64,000 nt of DNA from CALGKJ01 sp049322695 (GTDB lineage Bacteria > Bacillota > Clostridia > Lutisporales > Lutisporaceae). Under the pieces are notes generated by a model. That model was given only the letters and a program-made list of their open reading frames with translations, did not search any database and was not told the origin of the DNA. Made by a program: the position numbers and the translations under genes. This document shows, in pieces, positions 26,424-35,040 of the stretch (position 1 is its first letter; each line of letters begins with the position of its first letter). The stretch covers positions 21,434 through 85,433 of the forward strand of contig JBMORW010000031.1 in assembly GCA_049322695.1 (NCBI GenBank), given 5' to 3'.

Positions 26424-27649
26424 CATAATACCTCCATAGGCTGTATTGGTTTAACCGGAATGCTTACTTCTGTAATAAAGCCTTTATTCTTCAGACTGCT
26501 AAAGCTTACTTTGCCGGATAATGCTTCTACTCTTTCTGTTATTCCTTGCAATCCATAGCCTTTCCTGATATATTGACATCCTGCTCCATTGTCAGTGATT
26601 TTGAGCTCTATGTTGCTGTTTTCCAGAGTAAGCATAAGTCTTATTATTGTAGAATGTCCGTGTCGAATTGAGTTTGTTATGCTTTCCTGTATTATTCTGT
26701 ATAAAGATACATCCACAGCTTTAAGATAATCTTCCAGAAGCTGACGGTTAGGGTTCTCAGCGGCATCAAGGCCTGGTTTGCCTATAAACTCAATTTTAAT
26801 ATCTGCACTTTTTTCAATCTCGCTTATCAGACTGTTCAATGCATCAAAAAACGAATTATTCTCCAAAGCAAGAGGCTTTAATGCTTTTACAGACCTTCTG
26901 ACATCGTTTAGCCCGTTTCTGGTTTGCTCTTGCGCTTTAATTAGCTCCTTTTCAGCTTCTGCAATATCTATCGCAATCAATTTCCTGGCGGCCTCAATCT
27001 GCACTACAACAGTTGTCAATGTATGTGCCAGGGTATCATGTATTTCTCTTGCCATCCTTGTTCTTTCTTTCTCTATGATAAGCTGTTGAATCTTTGCTTC
27101 ATTTTCCAGAAGCTTCTTATATGCCCCTTCAAGCTCGGTATTCATTCTGGCAAGCTTTCTTTTTTCTGTAAGCTGCAGAGTCACCATATAACTCATTACA
27201 AAGGTAAATCCCAGAGAAATGCCAATATTACCCAGAATTCTGACAAGTAAATATAGCGGATTCTCAAAATTTGTTTCAACTCCTTCAACAATGAAAGCAA
27301 ACAGAAATATACTTGATGCAGCAATCATTCCTAAATATGCACCGAAAGCTATAATAGCTTCAGAAAGACATACAAAGAAATACAGTACGCTTGTACCCGA
27401 ATTATCAATTAAGGATATAAATGCAATAATTATAAGCTCAATAACAATGCTTGCCTTTGTATAAACACTATATTCAGCCTTTGAATACAGATAGTTCCTT
27501 AGATATGAGTTTATGAAAAGAAAGGATACTGCAATAATGAGGAGGTTCATACCCTGCTTATTTACCGCTGTAGTAAGTATGAATACTGTTGTAAATATGT
27601 GTGTCAGCATTTTTATAAGGGTAACCAGCCTGTATTCCTTGTCCATCAT
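26423..27649 (-). CDS. Sensor histidine kinase (HisKA_3 type)
   Basis: A 408-residue membrane kinase. About five to six N-terminal transmembrane helices (residues 10-155) with almost no extracellular domain suggest sensing within the membrane. A coiled linker (about 155-190) leads to the dimerisation box ARMAREIHDTLAHTLTTVV with the phosphorylated His. The ATPase part has IIQESITNSIRHGHSTI, ITDNGAG and GYGLQGITERVEALSG. It phosphorylates the following NarL-type regulator. Intramembrane-sensing kinases of this kind often answer cell-envelope stress or antimicrobial peptides; that role is inferred. Confidence 0.9.
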   Translation of the reverse strand: MMDKEYRLVTLIKMLTHIFTTVFILTTAVNKQGMNLLIIAVSFLFINSYLRNYLYSKAEYSVYTKASIVIELIIIAFISLIDNSGTSVLYFFVCLSEAIIAFGAYLGMIAASSIFLFAFIVEGVETNFENPLYLLVRILGNIGISLGFTFVMSYMVTLQLTEKRKLARMNTELEGAYKKLLENEAKIQQLIIEKERTRMAREIHDTLAHTLTTVVVQIEAARKLIAIDIAEAEKELIKAQEQTRNGLNDVRRSVKALKPLALENNSFFDALNSLISEIEKSADIKIEFIGKPGLDAAENPNRQLLEDYLKAVDVSLYRIIQESITNSIRHGHSTIIRLMLTLENSNIELKITDNGAGCQYIRKGYGLQGITERVEALSGKVSFSSLKNKGFITEVSIPVKPIQPMEVL

Positions 27650-27699
27650 CCCTAAACACCATCCTCTCAGTTATAAGCTTTTCTTACAATATATTTACA

Positions 27700-28638
27700 T
27701 TATACAACACATGCCTCATTAATTGAAAATATTAATCTGCATGTATTTATATATGCCTTTGCACCTATTGCAACAGATATATTAGGTGTACAGTGACCAA
27801 TCATATAACCTTGTATGACAGGCTTGCCGCAGCCTGCAAAGTAATCTTCAAAAACCTCCCTGAGCTCCAGACTCTTTGTTTTGTCTTCAGCTTCACAGCC
27901 GCTGAAGCTGCACAGTATAACTCCCTCTGCATCTCGCAGCTTCCCTGCAAGCTTAAGCTGAGCAAGCATTCTGTCTACCCTGTAAGGCTCTTCCCCTACA
28001 TCCTCCAAAAAAAGCAGCTTGCCCCTGGCATCTATTTCAAATGGAGTTCCCAGTGTAGAACATATCAACGAAAGATTGCCGCCTGTGAGTCTTCCGGATG
28101 CGCTGCCTTCACTCAGTATACTTAAACAATGACCATACGGATTCAATATATCAATGCTGCTTGCTCCATATTCCAGCAAGGCTTTAAAGTACATCAGGCT
28201 ATAATCATCCTTTCCTTCAAACATTTCAGATGCTGCCATTGGACCATGAAAGGTTAGCAGTCCTGTTTTTTTATGAACTGACAGAAGCAAAGCTGTTATA
28301 TCGCTGTATCCTATAAGTATCTTCGGATTTTTTTCTATACACTCATAATCCACTTGTTCTAAAATTCTTGGTGTTCCATACCCTCCTCTGATGCAAACAA
28401 CCGCACTTATGTTTTTATTCTCAAACATAGAGTTTATATCCTCAGCCCTGTCACAATCCGCACCTGCAAGATAACCTCTTTTATTGTAAAGAAACTCTCC
28501 GGCCTTTATTTTATATCCTCTTTTTTCAAGATTGCATATTATTCTGTCTATCCTTTCTGGCTCCATGAAACCCGCCGGAGCTACCAGCCCTACTGTGCTC
28601 CCGGCTGCCAGCCTTTGAGGTTTTATTATCTGCTTCAT
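27700..28638 (-). CDS. LD-carboxypeptidase (peptidase family S66)
   Basis: Serine peptidase that removes the terminal D-Ala from muropeptide tetrapeptides (LdcA) or, in the related MccF branch, inactivates microcin C-like compounds. Visible features are the N-terminal GSTVGLVAPAG, CIRGGYGTPRIL, the nucleophile elbow in ILIGYSDITALLLSVHKKTG, LTFHGPMAAS, the Glu in FLEDVGEEPYRVDRML and the His in MIGHCTPNISVAIG. The 312-residue length and absence of a signal peptide fit a cytoplasmic recycling enzyme. AAGGAG precedes ATG. It stands alone and reads away from the kinase operon's other side. Confidence 0.88.
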   Translation of the reverse strand: MKQIIKPQRLAAGSTVGLVAPAGFMEPERIDRIICNLEKRGYKIKAGEFLYNKRGYLAGADCDRAEDINSMFENKNISAVVCIRGGYGTPRILEQVDYECIEKNPKILIGYSDITALLLSVHKKTGLLTFHGPMAASEMFEGKDDYSLMYFKALLEYGASSIDILNPYGHCLSILSEGSASGRLTGGNLSLICSTLGTPFEIDARGKLLFLEDVGEEPYRVDRMLAQLKLAGKLRDAEGVILCSFSGCEAEDKTKSLELREVFEDYFAGCGKPVIQGYMIGHCTPNISVAIGAKAYINTCRLIFSINEACVV

Positions 28639-28723
28639 ATTGTTCTCCTTAACATATTATTTGATATATTAACCATTATGAATATACAATAATATATATG
28701 AAGCATATTCAGCGGCTTAACAC

Positions 28724-28755
28724 AAAAACTGCTGCAGCCAGATAATCAGCAGCAG
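28724..28755 (-). terminator. Terminator of the FtsJ-like gene
   Basis: Stem CTGCTGC/GCAGCAG (28729-28735 with 28749-28755) with a 13-nt loop. Five T follow on the minus strand (28724-28728). Confidence 0.6.
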
Positions 28756-28772
28756 CTAAGTTTAGTACTTGT

Positions 28773-29798
28773 TTATCTTTTTTTCATATACATAGTTACT
28801 TCATCCCTATTATGGAAAAGCTGTCTAATCCCCATAATATAAAAAGCTTCATCATATATTTTCTTGACATCCTTTATTATTCTTGTGACCTTGCTGCTCA
28901 TAAGCTTGACGGTAACTACCGCCAAACCTCCGCTTTTTAAGGTATCAGAACATTTAAGCACCATTTTAGCAGTATTAACTGCGTTCCAGCTGATATCGGA
29001 TGTCAGAAGGTCAAAGCTGTCATTTGGCAGCTTCAGCTCGGCTGCATTGCCTTTAATAAATGTAAGCTGAGGATATTTAAAAAGTCTATCATCTAACTCT
29101 CCTGTATCAACTGCTGTTACCTCAATACCCTTTTCAAGCAAAACCGAAGTCCATCCGCCCGGAGAAGCACCCAGGTCCAATGCCCTTCTAATGCTGCTCA
29201 TATCTATATTAAAAACATATATAGCTTCCATAAGCTTGAATTTTGCACGAGAGATGTCCTCATCACTTTTCTTGTAATGAACCATTCCTCCGGACCAGCC
29301 TGATATATTCTTCTCAGCCTTGCTCATACCTATATAACATGCTTCGTCAGCAATAAAAATCGACATGATTTTGTCAGGCTCCTTAACAACTGGAATAACT
29401 CCGGTTTCTTTACTTATGCAGCTGTCTACCATATTTCTTATTTCTGCTGTCTCCATAGATATTTTACTGTTAAGCATTCTGATTTGAACTGCAAGCTTAT
29501 CCTCGGTATGAATACTGCTTAGATATGGTTCAAGCATGGTTTTTGCATATTTTTCTTCCTTTAACAAGCTTACATCCATAGAATAATCAACTGTATTTAT
29601 ATGCCTTATAAAAATCGGTTTATTATCAAGCAGTATATCATTGAAATCATGCTTATCCACGGATGGTCTTACTATCATTATTCCGTTTCCCGTGTTTTTT
29701 ACTACTGCCAAGGTTTTATCATAGGCTCTCAATTCATCCAAAGCTTGGTTTATATAGTTTTGCGATGATGTTGCAACCAGTAAATTCACTTTTTCCAT
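28773..29798 (-). CDS. FtsJ/RlmM-like SAM-dependent RNA methyltransferase
   Basis: A 341-residue protein with an N-terminal RNA-recognition region (about 1-170; possibly THUMP-like) and a C-terminal Rossmann methyltransferase. Motif I is DLGASPGGWTSVLLEKG (about 205), followed by EVTAVDTG and the LLTSDISWN stretch, with Lys in VVTVKLMSS: the K-D-K-E type arrangement of 2'-O-ribose methyltransferases. The N terminus and overall size resemble RlmM-like (23S rRNA 2'-O) enzymes, but the substrate is not proven. The start is ATG at 29798 with TGAGGA upstream. A DUF2500 gene ends 14 bases before it, so the two are likely co-transcribed. Confidence 0.78.
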   Translation of the reverse strand: MEKVNLLVATSSQNYINQALDELRAYDKTLAVVKNTGNGIMIVRPSVDKHDFNDILLDNKPIFIRHINTVDYSMDVSLLKEEKYAKTMLEPYLSSIHTEDKLAVQIRMLNSKISMETAEIRNMVDSCISKETGVIPVVKEPDKIMSIFIADEACYIGMSKAEKNISGWSGGMVHYKKSDEDISRAKFKLMEAIYVFNIDMSSIRRALDLGASPGGWTSVLLEKGIEVTAVDTGELDDRLFKYPQLTFIKGNAAELKLPNDSFDLLTSDISWNAVNTAKMVLKCSDTLKSGGLAVVTVKLMSSKVTRIIKDVKKIYDEAFYIMGIRQLFHNRDEVTMYMKKR

Positions 29799-29812
29799 AT
29801 GTATCCTCATTT

Positions 29813-30181
29813 CTATTGAACTTCTCTTTCAAAGCTAATGAATCTGGTACCCTGATGCGTTAGTATTCCCGTGTCACCTTCAATATGCATGCCTGCAAAT
29901 TGTGCGCTGACTGCAAACTCCATGCGTTCACCGTTTTCCAGCTCAAAGGTCATATAATAGCTTGTTCGTGCTGCCATGTTTCCATAACCGCCCCAGGTGT
30001 GAGTCCTGTTATTTATTATTCGGGCAGGCTCGGACTTCTGGGGTGTATTATTGTTTCTGATATATTCGCTTATTCCTTTAACAAAAACAACAACAAATCC
30101 CATAATAACTATTGCAAAAATAATGAAAACTATAAATGGTAAGGAATTGAACATAAAATTATCCATAGGATTACTGAACAT
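29813..30181 (-). CDS. DUF2500 membrane protein
   Basis: The 122-residue protein has one N-terminal transmembrane helix (LPFIVFIIFAIVIMGFVVVF) and an extracytoplasmic or cytoplasmic beta-rich domain with YYMTFELENGERMEFAVS and GDTGILTHQGTRFISFER, the typical DUF2500 pattern (a ruler of 'gdeGtLtyqGtrfisFer' type). The start is ATG at 30181, directly behind GGAGGTATAT; a longer frame begins four codons earlier without support. Function unknown. Confidence 0.8.
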   Translation of the reverse strand: MFSNPMDNFMFNSLPFIVFIIFAIVIMGFVVVFVKGISEYIRNNNTPQKSEPARIINNRTHTWGGYGNMAARTSYYMTFELENGERMEFAVSAQFAGMHIEGDTGILTHQGTRFISFEREVQ

Positions 30182-30337
30182 ATATACCTCCAAGACAATA
30201 AAAAGTTAGTTTATACATCTTTATTCATACATCCGTTGTTTATTTACAGTCGTCTGCTGCTTTTATAAAGCGTATATTATATTTATACCATAAAATAACA
30301 GCTTTTTTAACATTATTGCCATACTGAAACAAAAATA

Positions 30338-30358
30338 ATACCCCGATTTACGGGGTAT
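30338..30358 (-). terminator. Terminator of the YhcN-like gene
   Basis: 8-bp stem ATACCCCG/CGGGGTAT (30338-30345 with 30351-30358), followed on the minus strand by TATTTTTGTTT. Confidence 0.8.
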
Positions 30359-30367
30359 CATTTCTTG

Positions 30368-31030
30368 CTATCTGGTCATGTTCAAGTTTCTTACCATATC
30401 ATCAAGCTCTGTTGTGAATCCATCTGCAGGCCTGCCGTTTCTTATACCGTCACCTATTCTTCTGAGTCTGTCGATGAAGTTTGTATCATTGCTTACATAC
30501 ACTGTTTGGATATTTGGATTTACTGCTTTTATTCTTCTGGTTACTTCATCTCTTATTCTTGTGATATCTGCATTACGTACATTATCAGTTTCTATTCCGC
30601 AATATGCAGTATTTCCTGTAACTACTACGTTTGCATCATCTACTCCTCTTACAGCTTCACATGCTCTGGATAACCTTTCATTATTTGCCGTAAGCGGTGT
30701 ACCCATTCTGTTGTCCAATCCTGTGTCCATACCTGTAAAACCTGTTCTGTTGTTGCCTATATTGTTGTTATACCCGGTGTTCATATCATATCCTGTTCTG
30801 CCGCCATAGTTATTATTTGGTAAGGTAGGGAATCCGGCATTGTTTCCTGGGTTCATTCCGGTGTTGCGTCCATAACCCTGCTGCATTCCGGTATCGAATC
30901 CGTTATTATTATTTCTTGCTGTGTCATATCCAATATCATTGTTGTATGGCCTTCTTGCTGCACATCCTGATAGAACTACAGCAAATGTCAGTACAAGCAC
31001 TAAAAAAATAACAGCTGTTCTATTTTTCAT
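30368..31030 (-). CDS. YhcN/YlaJ-type sporulation lipoprotein
   Basis: The 220-residue protein has a signal peptide with lipobox LSGC (Cys about 22). A low-complexity Asn/Gly/Thr-rich stretch (about 25-115, repeating NTGYNNN/GMN-like units) is followed by the YhcN/YlaJ domain (about 120-200: ACEAVRGVDDANVVVTGNTA, then RIRDEVTRRIKAVNP and TVYVSNDTNFIDRL). Members sit on the forespore membrane or spore and affect germination or outgrowth. GGAGG lies upstream of ATG. A short hairpin (TACAGC/GCTGTA) is present in the leader. Confidence 0.82.
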   Translation of the reverse strand: MKNRTAVIFLVLVLTFAVVLSGCAARRPYNNDIGYDTARNNNNGFDTGMQQGYGRNTGMNPGNNAGFPTLPNNNYGGRTGYDMNTGYNNNIGNNRTGFTGMDTGLDNRMGTPLTANNERLSRACEAVRGVDDANVVVTGNTAYCGIETDNVRNADITRIRDEVTRRIKAVNPNIQTVYVSNDTNFIDRLRRIGDGIRNGRPADGFTTELDDMVRNLNMTR

Positions 31031-31160
31031 CTATAAACCTCCAACTTATGATAGTTTAAAATACAGCACACTTTCGCTGTACTTTCACAAATATTTTTTG
31101 CTTTTTTTGATAATATATTAAAAAAGTATTTTGCTGAGTTGGAAATAGATGAAAGTAAAA

Positions 31161-31195
31161 GACACACAAAGCATCGAAGGCGCGCTTCATGTGTC
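31161..31195 (-). terminator. Terminator of the nucleoside kinase gene
   Basis: Imperfect stem GACACACAAAGC/GCTTCATGTGTC (31161-31172 with 31184-31195) with two internal mismatches. The tail TCTTTTACTTTC follows on the minus strand. Confidence 0.55.
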
Positions 31196-31215
31196 ACAAT
31201 AATGAAAACTGTTAT

Positions 31216-32892
31216 TTATTTTTCAAAAAAACAACTTTTTCCAATAAATTCTCTGAGTATTGAATTAAAAGGTACATCATCTCCTTCAACGGGCAGGAAA
31301 TAATTAAGGAACTTTACCAGTCTTTTTGCTTCGATATATTCAGGAACTTCATTGCTTATTTTCAGAAGCTGCGGCAGTGCTATATTCTTCAGTATACAGA
31401 GTTCGTATACCAGTGATGAATTAAACATAACGTCGGCTTCCTCCTGGAAAGGATATATGAATGTATCCTCACCTCTTCTTACAGAATCCCATCTCTTAAT
31501 GGTAGACAATGCATCCTGGGATCTGAACTGGAAGTCTCTTACGATTCTTCGCAGCAGTCTCAAATCAGAGGTTGGTATTCTGTTATGATTATCAACGCTT
31601 AGATGAGTAAGCGCACTAACATAGACCTTGAACTTACGCTCCTTTGGTATGTTTTTTGAAAGAGCTTCATTTAAACCATGTATCCCTTCTACTATGATAA
31701 CCTGATCCTCATCTATTTTTAGCTTTTTACCTCTCCACTCGCGCATTCCCGTATGAAAGTTGAAGGTAGGGATTTCTACCTCTTCTCCTTTTATCAATCT
31801 GCTCATTACATCATTGAATGTATTTATATCGATAGCTTCAATTGTTTCAAAATCATATTCCCCGCTCTCATCCTTGGGGGTGTCCTCCCTGTTCTTGAAA
31901 TAATCATCCAGAGAAATCGCTACAGGCCTTATGCCGTTTACTCTCAATTGTATAGATAGTCTTTGCGCAAAAGTAGTTTTACCTGAAGAGGATGGGCCTG
32001 CTATCAGCACAAGCTTCTTTTTGTCCTTAGATTGAGTAATCATATCCGCTATTTGAGCTATTTTTTTCTCATGAAGTGCTTCTGCTATATGAATCAGTTC
32101 GTTTATTCTTCCTTCACTGATTGCATCATTGAGATTGCTGACATCATTCAGCTCCATTATCTTTCCCCAATGCTCAAACTCTCTGAAGATGTTGAAAAGC
32201 TTTCTCTGTTCAACAAACTCCGGAAGCACTGTTGGATTTCTTTTCTCAGGGAATCTTAAAATCAAGCCGGGAGAATAGTGTTTCAGCTCAAATAGCTTAA
32301 GATAGCCTGTAGAGGGCACCATATATCCATAAAAATAATCATAATATCCATAGCAGCTGTATACATTCATATAGCTTTTTTGCCTGTATTTTAGAAGTCT
32401 GATTTTATCATCCTGTCCTGTCTTTTCAAATAATGCAGCAGCCTCACTGTTATCCAATCTGTTTTTTTCAAAGGGAATATCCATTTCCACAAGTTCTTTC
32501 ATTTTATCTTCTATTTTTTTAACATCCTCTTCAGTTAATGGAATTTCCTTATATCCGTTTTTATGTACTTCACAGTAAAAGCCTTTACTCAATGAGTGCT
32601 CGACAGTTACTCTGCAGCCGTTAAAAACCTCCTTGGCAGCTATAATAAAAAGAAAAGCCAGGCTTCTTGAATAAAACCTATTGCCGTATGATGTTGTTCT
32701 ATCAATAAAAACAACATTACAGTCTGAGTTTATTTCTTTCCAGAGCTCCTTCAGTTCATTATTCACAATTGCTCCCAAAATATCTGTTTTGTAAAGATGT
32801 TGAAACTTTTTAGAAATATCAATTAATTTTGTTCCCTTAGGATATTCATTTACACTATTGTCTTGAAACGTAATTTTAATCATTTCGGACAT
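31216..32892 (-). CDS. TGS domain - uridine kinase-like nucleoside kinase
   Basis: The 558-residue fusion has an N-terminal TGS-like domain (about 1-65: IKITFQDNSVNEYPKGTKLI), a threonyl-tRNA synthetase-like second domain (about 70-280, with VEHSLSKGFYCEVH), and a C-terminal phosphoribulokinase/uridine kinase domain. The last shows Walker A GPSSSGKTTFAQRLS (about 290), the DDYF signature in ISLDDYFKNRE and the Walker B-like VIIVEGIHGLN. This fusion is widespread in Clostridia and related bacteria and is annotated as nucleoside kinase; the preferred nucleoside is uncertain. GGAGG lies 7 bases before ATG. It is monocistronic. Confidence 0.88.
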   Translation of the reverse strand: MSEMIKITFQDNSVNEYPKGTKLIDISKKFQHLYKTDILGAIVNNELKELWKEINSDCNVVFIDRTTSYGNRFYSRSLAFLFIIAAKEVFNGCRVTVEHSLSKGFYCEVHKNGYKEIPLTEEDVKKIEDKMKELVEMDIPFEKNRLDNSEAAALFEKTGQDDKIRLLKYRQKSYMNVYSCYGYYDYFYGYMVPSTGYLKLFELKHYSPGLILRFPEKRNPTVLPEFVEQRKLFNIFREFEHWGKIMELNDVSNLNDAISEGRINELIHIAEALHEKKIAQIADMITQSKDKKKLVLIAGPSSSGKTTFAQRLSIQLRVNGIRPVAISLDDYFKNREDTPKDESGEYDFETIEAIDINTFNDVMSRLIKGEEVEIPTFNFHTGMREWRGKKLKIDEDQVIIVEGIHGLNEALSKNIPKERKFKVYVSALTHLSVDNHNRIPTSDLRLLRRIVRDFQFRSQDALSTIKRWDSVRRGEDTFIYPFQEEADVMFNSSLVYELCILKNIALPQLLKISNEVPEYIEAKRLVKFLNYFLPVEGDDVPFNSILREFIGKSCFFEK

Positions 32893-33208
32893 ATAAAATC
32901 CTCCTTACGGTATTAGAATCTCTGGTTAATAGAACTACTGCCTAAAAATGCCTTTACTCTATTTTATTCAATGCATTAACCATATTATTTGCTTTCATTC
33001 AAATTAACTATGATATTTTTAAATAGCATTTTTACACAATAACAGTTCAATCATCTTACCTATATTATTTCGCTTTACTATAAAGTTCGCCGAATTTGAC
33101 AGAAATCCTTCTGATGAAGAACACAAAAGCTTTCGCTGATTACATGTAACAGAACAAGTCATAAATGCATATAGTGGTAATGGATATTATTTTGAAAGGG
33201 GAATATGC
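32893..33208. other. Divergent intergenic region without recognised features
   Basis: 316 AT-rich bases between the nucleoside kinase (-) and the DUF2935-like gene (+). It must hold both promoters, but I found no hairpin, repeat or clear promoter pair to report. Confidence 0.4.
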
Positions 33209-33640
33209 ATGTTCTGTTATTCAGTTGCATTCAACATAAACTGTGTTTTACGTGAGTTGATTATGTGGACTGAAATCTCATACGAACATCCGATTTTTAT
33301 AAAAAACGTTGCCGAGCTGAGTGGTAAAAAGCTTTCAAAGGAGCTGCAGGCAAAGCTGAATGCTGTTCATGAAAGCTTCAGAAAGCTTATTAGTGATGTA
33401 AGGCTATATGATCCTAAGGTACTGCCTTCCGGACTATTTGATCATGAATATACTAAAAATCAACTGGAGGAGCTTACAAGACGTTTTCTTCTTGCTGACA
33501 GAGAGTTCATACAGCTTATTAACGGTGAACTTATAAGCCACAGTAAAAAGGACAAGGTTTTACTGGCACTGTTGACACATATACTTCAAGAGCAAAAATA
33601 CATGTATAGATTATTTTCAAGCCTCTTAAGGCAGATATAG
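33209..33640 (+). CDS. DUF2935-like helical protein
   Basis: The 143-residue protein is mostly helical, with the pattern RELIMWTEISYEHPIFIKNV, then a charged middle and LLALLTHILQEQKYMYRLF at the end. This matches half of a DUF2935 two-helix-bundle protein (di-metal-binding-like bundles with spaced Glu and His such as E-H, H-E). The usual DUF2935 protein is about twice this length, so this may be a single-unit version. AAAGGGG lies 7 bases before ATG. The stop codon lies in the terminator stem. Function unknown. Confidence 0.6.
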   Translation: MFCYSVAFNINCVLRELIMWTEISYEHPIFIKNVAELSGKKLSKELQAKLNAVHESFRKLISDVRLYDPKVLPSGLFDHEYTKNQLEELTRRFLLADREFIQLINGELISHSKKDKVLLALLTHILQEQKYMYRLFSSLLRQI

Positions 33641-33668
33641 GCAGCTAATGGCTGTCTATATTTTGTTT
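33635..33668 (+). terminator. Terminator of the DUF2935-like gene
   Basis: 11-bp stem ATATAGGCAGC/GCTGTCTATAT (33635-33645 with 33651-33661) with one G-T pair and loop TAATG, then TTTTGTTT. The TAG stop is within the stem. Confidence 0.8.
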
Positions 33669-33766
33669 CTGCAGTTTATTACATTTTTTGTATATTATTG
33701 GTATAATATTTACTGTAAACATGTTCCATATATTGGTCATGAATAAAAGCAAAAGGTGGGAAAGGT

Positions 33767-34606
33767 ATGCTGAATTATAAAATACTTGGTAATGCCATGC
33801 AGCAGATTGTTGTTGAGCTTGGTGCCAATCAGACTATGTACAGCGAGGCGGGTAAATTTCTATGGAAAACTGATAATATTGAATTTGAGACATCATTTAA
33901 TGTAAGTGACAAAAAGGGTTATTTTGAGCAAAAAGGCGGAAGCGGCTTATTGGGCAAGTTTGTAGATACTGCCATAAATGTTGGAAAACGTAAGCTTGCC
34001 GGTGAATCAGCAGCTTTTCAGGTATTTAATGTAACCAGGGGACAGAGCGGTCTAGTAAGCTTCTCTCAGACTGTACCGGGTGAAATCAAAGCACTGAATA
34101 TTGAAGACTATGGTGTTTTCTATGTCCAAAAGGATGGCTTTATAGCTGCTGAGAATACTGTTGATTTTGATATTGCACTCACCAAAAAGGTAGGCGCAGG
34201 CTTCTTCGGAGGTGAAGGCTTCATACTTGAAAAATTCAGCGATGTAGGAACTCTTTTCATTGGCGCTTGCGGTAACTTCATTGAGCTGAACCCAGCAGAT
34301 TACGGCGGGAAAATCCAGGTCGACACCGGTGCCATTGTAGGATTTGATAGTAATATATCTTATGATGTTGAATGGGTTGGTAAAAGTGTAGGCCAGGTAG
34401 CAAAAAATCTCTTCTTCGGTGGAGAAGGCTTGTTCCTTGCAACTCTGTCTGGAAATGGAAAAGTATTGCTTCAAAGTATGAACATCACTACACTTTCCAG
34501 AGCCATACTTAGAAATGCAGCAAAATCCTCACCTGAAGACAGAACAGGCGGTAATATGCTTGGCGGGCTGGGCAGTCTGCTGGGAGAGTTTGGAGATAGA
34601 GACTAA
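33767..34606 (+). CDS. AIM24 family protein
   Basis: The 279-residue beta-rich protein of the AIM24 (TIGR00266-like) family, related in fold to the TRAP tryptophan-attenuation protein. Typical segments are YKILGNAMQQIVVELGANQT, MYSEAGKFLWKTDNIEF, GLVSFSQTVPGEIKALN, FFGGEGFILEKFSDVGTLFI and KNLFFGGEGLFLATLSGNG. The C terminus is Gly-rich (GGNMLGGLGSLLGEFG), as is usual. The bacterial role is not established. AGGTGGGAAAGG lies before ATG. It stands alone with a terminator. Confidence 0.87.
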   Translation: MLNYKILGNAMQQIVVELGANQTMYSEAGKFLWKTDNIEFETSFNVSDKKGYFEQKGGSGLLGKFVDTAINVGKRKLAGESAAFQVFNVTRGQSGLVSFSQTVPGEIKALNIEDYGVFYVQKDGFIAAENTVDFDIALTKKVGAGFFGGEGFILEKFSDVGTLFIGACGNFIELNPADYGGKIQVDTGAIVGFDSNISYDVEWVGKSVGQVAKNLFFGGEGLFLATLSGNGKVLLQSMNITTLSRAILRNAAKSSPEDRTGGNMLGGLGSLLGEFGDRD

Positions 34607-34689
34607 AATCCTGCCACCAGCCTCCAACTACCAGCATTTAGATAGCCTTTAAAGCTTAATCTGAGCCAGAGTAATAACTACAAAGATAG

Positions 34690-34740
34690 AACCAGATTCA
34701 CAAACAGCTTGTAAGCAATTTTTGAATCTGGTTTTCGTTT
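34690..34740 (+). terminator. Terminator of the AIM24 gene
   Basis: 11-bp perfect stem AACCAGATTCA/TGAATCTGGTT (34690-34700 with 34723-34733) enclosing a 22-nt loop, then TTTCGTTTG. Confidence 0.65.
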
Positions 34741-34896
34741 GTTCTGTATGTTAAAGTCTAGTAAATCTTTAACAGTTTAGTAGTTGAAAACTATACATAA
34801 GCAGCTAATGTAACATACATGTATCAGATGTAAACAATTTGTAACAAGTAGCTTCAAGGTATACCATTATTTATGATTATTGTATATAATTACATT

Positions 34897-35036
34897 ATAA
34901 AAGAGAATAAGTGCTAATGCTCTTTATTCCTCCCCCCTCATTTTTATAAGATTTGCGGCATTCTGAGGTAGCAACAGATGCCGCACATTGCTTTGTTAGG
35001 CATAAATTTTATCCTGCAGATATCTGCAGGATGTTG
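34897..35036 (+). ncRNA. Candidate small RNA with C-rich loop
   Basis: A TATAAT box at 34885-34890 precedes a 140-base stretch with no reading frame but ordered structure. It holds a weak hairpin (GAATAA/TTATTC), a C-rich single-stranded segment CCTCCCCCC near 34930, a hairpin TGCGGCAT/ATGCCGCA around 34954-34985, and a perfect 22-bp palindrome ATCCTGCAGATATCTGCAGG.. (about 35010-35031) followed by a T run (GTTGTTTTTTAT), an intrinsic terminator in plus orientation. No plus-strand gene accounts for this terminator. C-rich loops that can pair with Shine-Dalgarno sequences are common in Gram-positive regulatory RNAs. No -35 box is convincing. It matches no RNA family I recognise. Confidence 0.4.
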
Positions 35037-35040
35037 TTTT

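Larger units (their letters stand above)
34607..35040. other. Gene-free interval with terminator and possible small RNA
   Basis: 434 bases after the AIM24 gene. It holds that gene's terminator (34690-34740) and a second, apparently independent plus-strand transcription unit without a reading frame (34885-35036, described separately). Confidence 0.5.
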
